Assembly (NCBI GenBank): GCA_037176705.1 | Contig: CM073895.1 | Coordinates: forward strand, 106,590,551-106,654,550 | Origin: Molossus alvarezi | Taxonomy: Eukaryota; Chordata; Mammalia; Chiroptera; Molossidae | Length of the DNA stretch: 64,000 nt | Direction: 5' to 3' | Part shown: in pieces, positions 1-12,034 of the stretch | Layout of the letters: the number at the start of each line of letters is the position of its first letter | How positions within the stretch are numbered: position 1 is the first letter of the stretch | Notes under the pieces: generated by a model | The model's input: only the letters and a program-made list of their open reading frames with translations | What the model was told of the DNA's origin: nothing | Databases searched by the model: none | Made by a program: the position numbers and the translations under genes

Positions 1-1959
1 TGTGAGAACTCTTCACTTCAGTGGCACCAAAGTCACTTCCATGAAGCCTAGAGCGTGAGGATCCTCAAAGCATATGTTGTTTTGGTTAAGTGTTTAAGAA
101 ATGTCCATTTGTAAATGTGGAATCACACTTAAACTTCGCAGAGTAAGTTTCTTTCCCTTGTTCCTGACAAAGAGACACAAGACTTGATGGTGCAGTCTTG
201 GATATACTGAACTATGGGCAAAACTCTGTGAGAGCCAGGGCCACATTCACTCAGTGGCATGTTTCTCCCAGGGAAGTTAATTACCTTGGCAGGGAAAGTG
301 TGAACAAACATGTTCTAGTCAAACAACTGTTGGAATGAATGAATATTTCCATTTGGGTTAAGTGAATGCTCAGATCTTGAGTAACATGAACACTTTAACG
401 TACATTCTCCTCGTTTATAGGGAGATCCAGTCATATCATGGACAGAACAACTAGGACAGAGCACACTTATGTGTAGAATCAAAAGTTATCCCTTTTTGTG
501 TTCTGTGTTGTTAATGGTTTCAAAGATTGGATCGTCTTGAAGCCCATTTTTGAAGGCGATACTTGGAAAAAGTTTGGTTTCTGCTGTAGCAGTTGGTTTC
601 ACATGATTCTTACTCAGAACAGTGAACCAACGTATGGCCAAGACTGAATCAATGGAAAGATTGATAACTACTGGTGTCACACATGTGCATTCTTGAAGTA
701 GTGAAACTGAACACATCTAAAGTGATGTAGTTGAAACATTGGTTGTCTCCATGCAAGGAATAAATCCATGAATTGGAAGACACTGACAATACCAAGGGTT
801 TTTCACATTGAACATCTCTGTGAATGAGAACAAAGGATTGTTCTAGAGAAAATGCACTTGTGCAGTGTACCTGGTTATCCATTTCAATTACGTACACACT
901 AACTATGCCCGGTGTGCAGGGCAGATTTTACATTGGAGTGTCAAACAGTGTTGTAAGTAAATGCAGGTGTCTGCCTTCTTTCGTATGTGACCAGGAAAGT
1001 CAACCTGTACTTGTTGATGAGGCAGCCTTTCCACATACTACCTTTTAGCCCTGCATATGTGTTGTTTGCCTGGGAGTGTCTATGAGTCATCTTGATATCC
1101 AACAAAGGCTGGGCTGCAGAAATCAAACACATTGGTTAGGGCAATGTTCAGGTCATGGAAATCTCTACCCTATTCAGTTCTACACACATTCTTTAAAGTT
1201 GTGACCGAATGAATCAATGTCATTCTTGGATCCATCATACATTTCACTGTTTGGACCGATTCCCTCAAACAACATAAGGAGTAGATACCTGTTTTCTCCT
1301 GAGAATTCAAAGTAAACGCTTTCCATCATTGTGAAATGCTGGAATTGTACCTTGTTCATGAATGGAATCTCCTGAACCTATCTTTCTAATTCCCTGTGAC
1401 AAATTCAGCCTATTTCTTGATAACTGACAAGTACTCAATCCCCTTATTCCAGCCATTAGAACAAAAAAGGGATCAATTTAAAAGAGGGAGTGTCAGTCTT
1501 TGAACAATGGTCATGGATTCACTTGTTTCAAGACTATTTCCCCGAAGATCCTATGGGAATACACAGGCATAGTCAAAAGTGTTCATGACTGGTGTTCTTT
1601 CTGTGCAGAATAATAGAATAACATTCAGTTCAAGAGCAGAATGGAAACTTTAATACGGTTGCAGTGTCCAATGGACTTTTCAGTGGCTCCCTGTTCAAAG
1701 AACTGTGTTCCAATAGACAACCTTCTTCAAATAATATCCAAATATTGAGAAAAAGATTCGAGGGCTATACCCGCTTCACATGAAATGGAACCACCACTGT
1801 TGTACTGTTTTTCAGATGACGTGTTCTTAGTACAGTTGTGGAAAGTATTGATTTAACGAAATGTGGCTACCTGACTCTTGATAGGTCCTTAGATATACTT
1901 TTCACTCTAGTTTGATTGTACGAGCGTGTATACAAACCAAACCTATTCCAAATGAACTG
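1..1959 (+). repeat. Satellite monomer 1
   Basis: This complete copy is 1,959 bp and starts 'tgtgagaac'. It carries the short-G variant 'gagccagggccacattc' near 231 and 'ttctcccagggaagttaatta' near 260, which recur in monomers 3, 16, 19 and 21. Its first 1.65 kb is nearly identical to monomer 3. The CENP-B-like site at 1769-1785 has lost its core (CGAA has become TGAA). Confidence 0.95.
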
Positions 1960-3155
1960 TGTGAGAACTCTTCACTTCAGTGGCACCAAAGTCACTTCCA
2001 TGAAGCCTAGAGCGTGAGGATCCTCAAAGCATATGTTGTTTTGGTTAAGTGTTTAAGAAATGTCCATTTGTAAAGGTGGAATCACACTTAAACTTCGCAG
2101 AGTAAGTTTCTTTCCCTTGTTCCAGACTAAGAGATACAAGACTTGCTGGTGCAGTCTTGGATATACTGAACTATGGGCAAAACTCTGTGAGAGCCAGGGG
2201 CCACATTCACACAGTGGCATGTTTTTCCCTGGCAAGTTAAGTACCTTTGCAGGGAAAGTGTGAACAAACATGTTCTAGTCAAACAACTGTTGCAATGAAT
2301 GAATATTTCCATTTGGGTTAAGTGAATGCACAGATCTTGAGTAACATGAACACTTTAACGTACATTCTCCTCGTTTTATAGGGAGATCCAGTCATATCAT
2401 GGAAAGAACCACTAGGACAGGGCACACTTATGTGTAGAATCAAAAGTTATCCCTTTTTGTGTTCTGTGTTGTTCATGGTTTCAAAGATTGGATCGTCTTG
2501 AAGCCCATTTTTGAAGGCGATACTTGGAAAAAGTTTGGTTTCTGCTGTAGCAGTTGGTTTCACATGATTCTTACTCAGAACAGTGAAGCAACGTATGTCC
2601 AAGACTGAATCAATGGAAAGATTGATAACTACTGGTGTCACACATGTGCATTCTTGAAGCAGTGAAACTGAACACATCTACAGTGATGAAGTTGAAACAT
2701 TGGTTGTCTCCATGCAAGGAGTAAATCCATGAATTGGAAGACACTGACAATACCAAGGGTTTTTCACATTGAACATCTCTGTGAATGAGAACAAGAGGAG
2801 TGTTCTAGAGAAAATGCACTTGTGCAGTGGACCTGGGTATCCATTTCAATTACTTACACACTAACTATGCCCGGTGTGCAGGGCATACTTTACATTGGAG
2901 TGTCAAACAGTGTTGTAAGTAAATGCAGGTGTCTGCCTTCTTTCCTATGTGACCAAGAAGGCAACCTGTACTAGTTGATGAGGCAGCCTTTCCACATACT
3001 ACCTTTTAGCCCTGCATATGTGTTGTTTGCCTGGGAGTGTCTATGAGTCATCTTGATATCCAACAAAGGTTGGGCTGCAGAAATCAAACACATTGGTTAG
3101 GGCAATGTTCAGGTCATGGAAATCTATACCCTATTCAGTTCTACACACATTCTTT

Positions 3156-3416
3156 TTTTTTTTTTTTTTTTTTTTATCCTCACCCGAAGATATTTTTCCA
3201 TTTTTTGTTCAGGTAGAGTGGGAGGGAGAGAGAGGAACAGAGAGAGAGAGAGAAACATCGATGTGGAAGGAACACATCGAGTGGCTGCCACCCGCACGAC
3301 CGACCAGGGCCGGGGACAAACTGCAACCGAGGTACGTGCCCTTAGCGGGAACCGAACCCGAGTCTCTCTGGACCGCAGGCTGACGCTCTAACCGCTGAGC
3401 CAAACCGGCCAGGGGG
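3156..3416 (-). mobile_element. tRNA-derived SINE, VES-like (bat), copy 1
   Basis: Read on the minus strand, the element begins CCCTGGCCGGTTTGGCTCAG. It has a pol III A-box-like stretch (plus-strand 3388-3402) and a B box GGTTCGGTTCC (3348-3358), one base from consensus. A pyrimidine-rich body with repeated CTCTCT and a long A tail (a T run on the plus strand) follow. A 15-bp duplication CTACACACATTCTTT flanks it (3141-3155 and 3417-3431). The nick inferred from the duplication, CTTT/AA, is close to the L1 endonuclease preference, so L1 machinery probably mobilised it. The tRNA head and body resemble the chiropteran VES family. The family name is from recall rather than a database match. Confidence 0.88.
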
Positions 3417-4004
3417 CTACACACATTCTTTAAAGTTGTGACCGAATGAATCAGTGTCATTCTTGGATCCATCATACATTTCACTGTTTGTACCGATTTC
3501 CTCAAACAACATAAGGAGAAGATACCTGTTTTCTCCTGAGAATTCAAAGTAAACGCTTTCCATCATTGTGAAATGCTGGAATAGTACCTTGTTCATGAAT
3601 GGAATCTCCCGAACCTATCTTTCTGATTAACTGTGACAAATTCAGCCTATTTCTTGATAACTGACAAGTACTCAATCCCCTTATTCCAGACATTAGAACA
3701 AAAAAGGGATCAATTTAAAAGAGGGACTGTCAGTCTTTGAACAATGGTCATGGATTCACTTGTTTCAAGACTATTTCCCCGAAGATCCTATGGAAATACA
3801 CAGGCATAGTCAAAAGTGTTCATGACTGGTGTTCTTTCTGTGCAGAATAATAGAATAACATTCAGTTCAAGAGCAGAATGGAAACCTTAATACGGTTGCA
3901 GTGTCCAATGGAATGTTCAGTGGCTCCCTGTTCAAAGAACTGTGTTCCATAGACAACCTTCTTCAAATAATATCCAAATATTGAGAAAAAGATTCTAGGG
4001 CTAT

Positions 4005-4021
4005 ACCCGCTTCACACGAAA
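4005..4021 (-). promoter_or_regulatory. CENP-B box-like site, monomer 2 (core intact)
   Basis: The minus strand reads TTTCGTGTGAAGCGGGT. All nine fixed bases of NTTCGNNNNANNCGGGN are present, and 14 of 17 positions fit the primate consensus. CENP-B binding is inferred. Confidence 0.6.
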
Positions 4022-4195
4022 TGGAACCACCACTGTTGTTCAGTTTTTCAGATTACGTGTTCTTAGTACAGTTGTGGAAAGTATTCATTTAAGGAAATGT
4101 GGCTACCTGACTCTTGATAGGTCCTTAGATATACTTTTCACTCTAGTTTGATTGTAGGAGAGTGTATACAAACCAAACCTATTCCAAATGAACTG

Positions 4196-6155
4196 TGTGA
4201 GAACTCTTCACTTCAGTGGCACCAAAGTCACTTCCATGAAGCCTAGAGCGTGAGGATCCTCAAAGCATATGTTGTTTTGGTTAAGTGTTTAAGAAATGTC
4301 CATTTGTAAATGTGGAATCACACTTAAACTTCGCAGAGTAAGTTTCTTTCCCTTGTTCCTGACAAAGAGACACAAGACTTGATGGTGCAGTCTTGGATAT
4401 ACTGAACTATGGGCAAAACTCTGTGAGAGCCAGGGCCACATTCACTCAGTGGCATGTTTCTCCCAGGGAAGTTAATTACCTTGGCAGGGAAAGTGTGAAC
4501 AAACATGTTCTAGTCAAACAACTGTTGGAATGAATGAATATTTCCATTTGGGTTAAGTGAATGCTCAGATCTTGAGTAACATGAACACTTTAACGTACAT
4601 TCTCCTCGTTTATAGGGAGATCCAGTCATATCATGGAAAGAACAACTAGGACAGAGCACACTTATGTGTAGAATCAAAAGTTATCCCTTTTTGTGTTCTG
4701 TGTTGTTAATGGTTTCAAAGATTGGATCGTCTTGAAGCCCATTTTTGAAGGCGATACTTGGAAAAAGTTTGGTGTCTGCTGTAGCAGTTGGCTTCACATG
4801 ATTCTTACTCAGAACAGTGAACCAACGTATGGCCAAGACTGAATCAATGGAAAGATTGATAACTACTGGTGTCACACATGTGCATTCTTGAAGTAGTGAA
4901 ACTGAACACATCTAAAGTGATGTAGTTGAAACATTGGTTGTCTCCATGCAAGGAATAAATCCATGAATTGGAAGACACTGACAATACCAAGGGTTTTTCA
5001 CATTGAACATCTCTGTGAATGAGAACAAGAGGATTGTTCTAGAGAAAATGCACTTGTGCAGTGTACCTGGTTATCCATTTCAATTACGTACACACTAACT
5101 ATGCCCGGTGTGCAGGGCAGACTTTACATTGGAGTGTCAAACAGTGTTGTAAGTAAATGCAGGTGTCTGCCTTCTTTCCTATGTGACCAGGAAAGTCAAC
5201 CTGTACTTGTTGATGAGGCAGCCTTTCCACATACTACCTTTTAGCCCTGCATATGTGTTGTTTGCCTGGGAGTGTCTATGAGTCATCTTGATATCCAACA
5301 AAGGCTGGGCTGCAGAAATCAAACACATTGGTTAGGGCAATGTTCAGGTCATGGAAATCTCTACCCTATTCAGTTCTACACACATTCTTTAAAGTTGTGA
5401 CCGAATGAATCAATGTCATTCTTGGATCCATCATACATTTCACTGTTTGGACCGATTCCCTCAAACAACATAAGGAGTAGATACCTGTTTTCTCCTGAGA
5501 ATTCAAAGTAAACGCTTTCCATCATTGTGAAATGCTGGAATTGTACCTTGTTCATGAATGGAATCTCCTGAACCTATCTTTCTAATTCCCTGTGACAAAT
5601 TCAGCCTATTTCTTGATAACTGACAAGTACTCAATCCCCTTATTCCAGCCATTAGAACAAAAAAGGGATCAATTTAAAAGAGGGAGTGTCAGTCTTGGAA
5701 CAATGGTCATGGATTCACTTGTTTCAAGACTATTTCCCCGAAGAACCTATGGGACTACACAGGCATAGTCAAAAGTGTTCATGACTGGTGTTCTTTCTGT
5801 GCAGAATAATAGAATAACATTCAGTTCAAGAGCAGAATGGAAACCTAAATACGGTTGCAGTGTCCAATGGACGGTTCAGTGGCTCCCTGTTCAAAGAACT
5901 GTGTTGCAATAGAAAACCGTCTTCAAATAATATCCAAATATTGAGAAAAAGATTCGAGGGCTATACCCGTTTCACACGAAATGGAACCACCACTGTTGTA
6001 CTGTTTTTCAGATTACGTGTTCTTAGTACAGTTGTGGAAAGCATTGATTTAAGGAAATGTGGCTACCTGACTCTTGACAGGTCCTTAGATATACTTTTCA
6101 CTCTAGTGTGATTGTAGGAGAGTGTATACAAACCAAACCTATTCCAAATGAACTG
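4196..6155 (+). repeat. Satellite monomer 3
   Basis: This complete copy is 1,960 bp. The first ~1.65 kb tracks monomer 1, including the antisense 60-codon ORF at 4324-4506 that encodes the same peptide as 129-311. The last ~0.45 kb instead tracks monomer 4 ('ggacggttcag', 'gaaaaccgtc'). The copy therefore looks like a recombination product with a switch near 5690-5870. Confidence 0.95.
5965..5981 (-). promoter_or_regulatory. CENP-B box-like site, monomer 3 (core intact)
   Basis: The minus strand reads TTTCGTGTGAAACGGGT. It differs from the common form by A instead of G at the degenerate purine position, which the primate consensus allows. The core is complete. Confidence 0.6.
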
Positions 6156-8115
6156 TGTCAGAACTCTTCACTTCAGTGGCACCAAAGTCACTTCCATAAA
6201 GCCTAGAGCGTGAGGATCCTCAAAGCATATGTTGTTTTGGTTAAGTGTTTAAGAAATGTCCATTTGTAAAGGTGGAATCACACTTAAACTTCGCAGTGTA
6301 AGTTTCTTTCCCTTGTTCCAGACAAAGAGACACAAGACTTGCTGGTGCCGTCTTGGATATACTGAACTATGGGCAAAACTCTGTGAGAGCCAGGGGCCAC
6401 ATTCACTCAGTGGCATGTTTTTCCCTGGGAAGTTAAGTACCTTTGCAGGGAAAGTGTGAACAAACATGTTCTAGTCAAACAACTGTTGGAATGAATGAAT
6501 ATTTCCATTTGGGTTACGTGAATGCACAGATCTTGAGTAACATGAGCACTTTAACGTACATTCTCCTCGTTTTATAGGGAGATCCAGTCATATCATGGAT
6601 AGAACAACTAGGACAGAGCACACTTATGTGTAGAATCAAAAGTTATCCCTTTTTGTGTTCTGTGTTGTTCATGGTTTCAAAGATGGGATCGTCTTGAAGC
6701 CCATTTTGAAGGCGATACTTGGAAAAAGTTTGGTTTCTGCTGTAGCAGTTGGTTTCACATGATTCTTACTCAGAACAGTGAACCAACGTATGGCCAAGAC
6801 TGAATCAATGGAAAGATTGATAACTACTGGTGTCAACATGGGCATTCTTGAAGCAGTGAAACTGAACACATCTAAAGTGATGTAGTTGAAACATTGCTTG
6901 TCTCCATGCAAGGAGTAGATCCATGAATTGGAAGACACTGACAATACCAAGGGTTTTTCACATTGAACATCTCTGTGAATGAGAACAAGAGGAGTGTTCT
7001 AAAGAATATGCACTAGTGCAGTGGACCTGGGTATCCATTTCAATTACGTACATACTATCTATGCCTGGTGTGCAGGGCATACTTTACAATGGAGTGTCAA
7101 TCAGTGTTGTAAGTAAATGCAGGTGTCTGCCTTCTTTCCTATGTGACCAGGAAAGTCAACCTGTCCTAGTTGATGAGGCAGCCTTTCCACATACTACCTT
7201 TTAGCCCTGCATATGTGTTGTTTGCCTGGAAGTGTCTATGAGTCATCTTGATATCCAACAAAGGCTGGGCTGCAGAAATCAAACACATTGGTTACGGCAA
7301 TGTTCAGGTCATGGAAATCTATACCCTATTCAGTTCTACACACATTCTTTAAAGTTGTGACCGAATGAATCAGTGTCATTCTTGGATCCATCATACATTT
7401 CACTGTTTCTACCGCTTTCCTCAACAAACATAAGGAGTAGATACCTGTTTTCTCCTGAGAATTCAAAGTAAACTCTTTCCTTCAGTGTGAAATGCTGGAA
7501 TTGTACCTTGTTCATAAATGGAATCTCCCGAAACTATCTTTCTAATTCCCTGTGACATATTCAGCCTATTTCTTGATAACTGACAAGTACTCAATCCCCT
7601 TATTCCAGCCATTCGAACAAAAAAGGGATCAATTTAAAAGAGGGAGTGTCAGTCTTTGAACAATGGTCATGGATTCACTTGTTTCTAGACTATTTCCCCA
7701 AAGATCCTATGGGAATACACAGGCATAGTCAAAAGTGTTCATGACTGGTGTTCTTTCTGTGCAGAATAATAAAATAACATTCAGTTCAAGGGCAGAATGG
7801 AAACCTAAATACGGTTGCAGTGTCCAATGGACGGTTCAGTGGCTCCCTGTTCAAAGAACTGTGTTCCAATAGAAAACCGTCTTCAAATAATATCCAAATA
7901 TTGAGAAAAAGATTCGAGGGCTATACCCGCTTCACACGAAATGGAACCACCACTGTTGTACTGTTTTTCAGATTACGTGGTCTTAGTACAGTTGTGGAAA
8001 GTATTGATTTAAGGAAATGTGGCTACCTGACTATTGATAGGTCCTTAGATATACTTTTCACTCTAGTGTGATTGTAGGAGAGTGTATACAAACCAAACCT
8101 ATTCCAAATAAACTG
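6156..8115 (+). repeat. Satellite monomer 4
   Basis: This complete copy is 1,960 bp and starts the 'tgtcagaac' group (monomers 4-10). It has a private one-base loss at 'gcccattttgaagg' near 6700 and a loss at 'gtgtcaacatggg' near 6831. It is otherwise close to monomer 5. Confidence 0.95.
7925..7941 (-). promoter_or_regulatory. CENP-B box-like site, monomer 4 (core intact)
   Basis: The minus-strand 17-mer TTTCGTGTGAAGCGGGT is identical to that in monomer 2. Confidence 0.6.
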
Positions 8116-10076
8116 TGTCAGAACTCTTCACTTCAGTGGCACCAAAGTCACTTCCATAAAGCCTAGAGCGTGAGGATCCTCTGAGCATATGTAGTTTTGG
8201 TTAAGTGTTTAAGAAATGTCCATTTGTAAAGGTGGAATCACACTAAAACTTCGCAGTGTAAGTTTCTTTACCTTGTTCCAGACAAAGAGACACAAGACTT
8301 GCTGGTGCAGTCTTGGATATACTGAACTATGGGCAAAACTCTGTGAGAGCCTGGGGCCACATTCACTCAGTGGCATGTTTTTCCCTGGGAAGTTAAGTAC
8401 CTTTGCAGGGAAAGTGTGAACAAACATGTTCTAGTCAAACAACTGTTGGAATGAATGAATATTTCCATTTGGGTTACGTGAATGCACAGATCTTGAGTAA
8501 CATGAACACTTTAACGTACATTCTCCTCGTTTTATAGGGAGATCCAGTCATATCATGGATAGAACAACTAGGACAGAGCACACTTATGTGTAGAATCAAA
8601 AGTTATCCCTTTTTGTGTTCTGTGTTGTTCATGGTTTCAAAGATTGGATCGTCTTGAAGCCCATTTTTGAAGACGATACTTGGAAAAAGTTTGGTTTCTG
8701 CTGTAGCAGTTGGTTTCACATGATTCTTACTCAGAACAGTGAACCAACGTATGGCCAAGATTGAATCAATGGAAATATTCATAACTACTGGTGTCACACA
8801 TGTGCATTCCTGAAGCAGTGAAACTGAACACATCTAAAGTGATGTAGTTGAAACATTGGTTGTCTCCATGCAAGGAGTAAATCCATGAATTGGAAGACAC
8901 TGACAATACCAAGGGTGTTTCACATTGAACATCTCTGTGAATGAGAACAAGAGGAGTGTTCTAGAGAAAATGCACTTGTGCAGTGGACCTGGGTATCCAT
9001 TTCAATTACTTACACACCAGCTATGCCCGGTGTGCAGGGCATACTTTACATTGGAGTGTCAAACAGTGTTGTAAGTAAATGCAGGAGTCTGCCTTCTTTC
9101 CTATGTGACCAGGAAAGTCAACCTGTACTAGTTGATGAGGCAGCCTTTCCACATACTACCTTTTAGCCGTGCATATGTGTTGTTTGCCTGGAAGTGTCTA
9201 TGAGTCATTTTGATATCCAGCAAAGGCTGGGCTGCAGAAATCAAACACATTGGTTAGGGCAATGTTCAGGTCATGGAAATCTATACCCTATTCAGTTCCA
9301 CATACATTCTTTAAAGTTTTCATTGAATGAATCAGTGTCATTCTTGGATCCATCATACATTTCACTGTTTGTACCGATTTCCTCAAAACACATAAGGAGT
9401 AGATACCTGTTTTCTCCTGGGAATTCAAAGTAAACGCTTTCCATCATTGTGAAATGCTGGAATTGTACCTTGTTCATGAATGGAATCTCCCGAACCTATC
9501 TTTCTAATTCCCTGTGACAAATTCAGCCTATTTCTTGATAACTGACAAGTACTCAATCCCCTTATTCCAGCCATTAGACCAAAAAAGGGATCAATTTAAA
9601 ATAGGGAGTGTCAGTCTTTGAACTATGGTCATGGATTCACTTGTTTCAAGACTATTTCCCCGAAGATCCTATGGGAATACACAGGCATAGTCAAAAGTGT
9701 TCATGACTGGTGTTCTTTCTGTGCAGAATAATAGAATAACATTCAGTTCAAGAGCAGAATGGAAACCTTAATACGGTTGCAGTGTCTAATGACTGTTCAG
9801 TGGCTCCCTGTTCAAAGAACTGTGTTCCAATAGACAACCTACTTCAAATAATATCCAAATATTGAGAAAAAGATTCTAGGGCTATACCCGCTTCACACGA
9901 AATGGACCCACCACTGTTGTACTCTTTTTCAGATTACGTGTTCTTAATACAGTTGTGGAAAGTATTGATTTAAGGAAATGTGGCTACCTGACTCTTGATA
10001 GGTCCTTAGATATACTTTTCACTCTAGTTTGATTGTAGGAGAGTGTATACAAATGAAACCTATTCCAAATGAACTG
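8116..10076 (+). repeat. Satellite monomer 5
   Basis: This complete copy is 1,961 bp. The second half carries 'gtctaatgactgttcag' and 'gacaacctacttc', shared with monomer 6. Its 3' end has 'caaatgaaacctattcc', shared with the ends of monomers 8 and 9. Confidence 0.95.
9886..9902 (-). promoter_or_regulatory. CENP-B box-like site, monomer 5 (core intact)
   Basis: TTTCGTGTGAAGCGGGT on the minus strand, with the core complete. Confidence 0.6.
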
Positions 10077-12034
10077 TGTCAGATCTCTTCACTTCAGTGG
10101 CACCAAAGTCACTTCCATAAAGCCTAGAGCGTGAGGATCCTCAAAGCATATGTTGTTTTGGTTAAGTGTGTAAGAAATGTCCATTTGTAAAGGTGGAATC
10201 ACACTTAAACTTCGCAGTGTAAGTTTCTTTCCCTTGTTCCAGACAAAGAGACACAAGACTTGCTGGAGCCGTCTTGGATATACTGAACTATGGGCAAAAC
10301 TCTGTGAGAGCCAGGGGCCACATTCACTCAGTGCCATGTTTTTCCCTGGAAGTTAAGTACCTTTGCAGGGAAAGTGTGAACAAACATGTTCTAGTCAAAC
10401 AACTGTTGGAATGAATGAATATTTCCATTTGGGTTAAGTGAATGCACAGATCTTGAGTAACATGAACACTTTAACGTACATTCTCCTCGTTTTAAGGGAG
10501 ATCCAGTCATATCATGGAAGAACAACTAGGACAGAGCACACTTATGTGTAGAATCAAAAGTTATCCCTTTTTGTGTTCTGTGTTGTTCATGGTTTCAAAG
10601 ACTGGATCGTCTTGAAGCCCATTTTTGAAGGCGATACTTGGAAAAAGTTTGGTTTCTGCTGTAGCAGTAGGTTTCACATGATTCTTACTCAGAACAGTGA
10701 ACCAACGTATGGCCAAGACTGAATCAATGGAAAGATTGATAACTACTGGTGTCACACATGGGCATTCTTGAAGCAGTGAAACTGAACACATCTAAAGTGA
10801 TGTAGTTGAAACATTGGTTGTCTCCATGCAAGGAGTAAATCCATGAATTGGAAGACACTGACAATACCAAGAGTTTTTCACATTGAACATCTCTGTGAAT
10901 GAGAACAAGAGGAGTGTTCTAGAGAAAATGCACTTGTGCAGGGGACCTGGGTATCCATTTCAATGACTTACACACTAACTATGCCCGGTGTGCAGGGCAT
11001 ACTTTACATTGGAGTGTCAAACAGTGTTGTAAGTAAATGCAGGTGTCTGCCTTCTTTCCTATGTGACCAGGAAAGTCAACCTGTACTAGTTGATGAGGCA
11101 GCCTTTCCACATACTACCTTTTAGCCCTGCATATGTGTTGTTTGCCTGGAAGTGTCTATGAGTCATCTTGATATCCAATAACGGCTGGGCTGCAGAAATC
11201 AAACACATTGGTTAGAGCAATGTTCAAGTCATGGAAATCTATACCCTATTCAGTTCCACATACATTCTTTAAAGTTGTGACCGAATGAATCAGTGTCATA
11301 ATTGGATCCATCATACATTTCACTGTTTGTACCCATTTCCTCAAAAAACATAGGGAGTAGATCCCTGTTTTATCCTGGGAATTCAAAGTAAACGCTTTCC
11401 ATCATTGTGAAATGCTGGAATTGTACCTTGTTCATGAATGGAATCTCCCGAACCTATCTTTCTAATTCCCTGTGACAAATTCAGCCTATTTCTTGATAAC
11501 TGACAAGTACTCAATCCCCTTATTCCAGCCATTAGACCAAAAAAGGGATCAATTTAAAATAGGGAGTGTCAGTCTTTGAACAATGGTCATGGATTCACTT
11601 GTTTCAAGACTATTTCCCCGAAGATCCTATGGGAATACACAGGCATAGTCAAAAGTGTTCATGACTGGTGTTCTTTCTGTGCAGAATAATAGAATAACAT
11701 TCAGTTCAAGAGCAGGATGGAAACCTTAATACGGTTGCAGTGTCTAATGACTGTTCAGTGGCTCCCTGTTCAAAGAACTGTGTTCCAATAGACAACCTAC
11801 TTCAAATAATATCCAAATATTGAGAAAAAGATTCTAGGGCTATACCCGCTTCACACGAAATGGACCCACCACTGTTGTACTCTTTTTAAGATTACGTGTT
11901 CTTAGTACAGTTGTGGAAAGTATTGATTTAAGGAAATGTGGCTACCTGACTCTTGATAGGTCCTTAGATATACTTTTCACTCTAGTTTGATTGTAGGAGA
12001 GTGTATACAAACCAAACCTATTCCAAATGAACTG
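10077..12034 (+). repeat. Satellite monomer 6
   Basis: This complete copy is 1,958 bp. Its first ~0.75 kb is almost the same as the start of monomer 9, including 'cagatctcttc', 'agtgccatg', 'tccctggaagtt', 'ttttaagggag' and 'atggaagaac'. Monomers 6 and 9 lie three monomers apart (5,879 bp). Confidence 0.95.
11844..11860 (-). promoter_or_regulatory. CENP-B box-like site, monomer 6 (core intact)
   Basis: TTTCGTGTGAAGCGGGT on the minus strand, with the core complete. Confidence 0.6.

Larger units (their letters stand above)
1960..4195 (+). repeat. Satellite monomer 2, interrupted by a SINE
   Basis: This copy is 2,236 bp, that is 1,960 bp of satellite plus a SINE and its target-site duplication. 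It shows 'gttgttcag' near 4033 and a shortened 'gaccaagaaggcaacc' near 2951. Both are features of the right-hand subfamily (compare monomer 16 near 48991), although its neighbours belong to the left-hand subfamily. Its CENP-B-like core at 4005-4021 is intact. Confidence 0.95.

Noticed and set aside
486..716. Antisense 76-codon ORF recurring in many monomers (also 2447, 4681, 8603, 10561, 12522 and others), plus recurring sense ORFs of 62 and 67 codons
   Set aside because: They recur because the satellite recurs. Monomers 4, 15, 17, 18 and 20-23 break the frame with 1-2 bp losses, there is no recognisable domain, and changes show no codon pattern that I can see.
1621..1655. Other TTCG- or CGAA-containing stretches as additional CENP-B boxes
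   Set aside because: None of the others I checked (for example 'cccgaagatcc' and 'tttcgtatgtgacc') meets the fixed positions of the core; only the 1,769-1,785 site does.
1..1959. Satellite as a fragment of an endogenous retrovirus or of rDNA spacer
   Set aside because: No gag, pol or env motifs, LTR ends, primer-binding site or rRNA sequence could be recognised in the monomer. Its origin is left open.
3093..3547. ORFs of 91-112 codons spanning the SINE on both strands
   Set aside because: They run through a tRNA-derived SINE and its T run into satellite and are not conserved in the other SINE copies.
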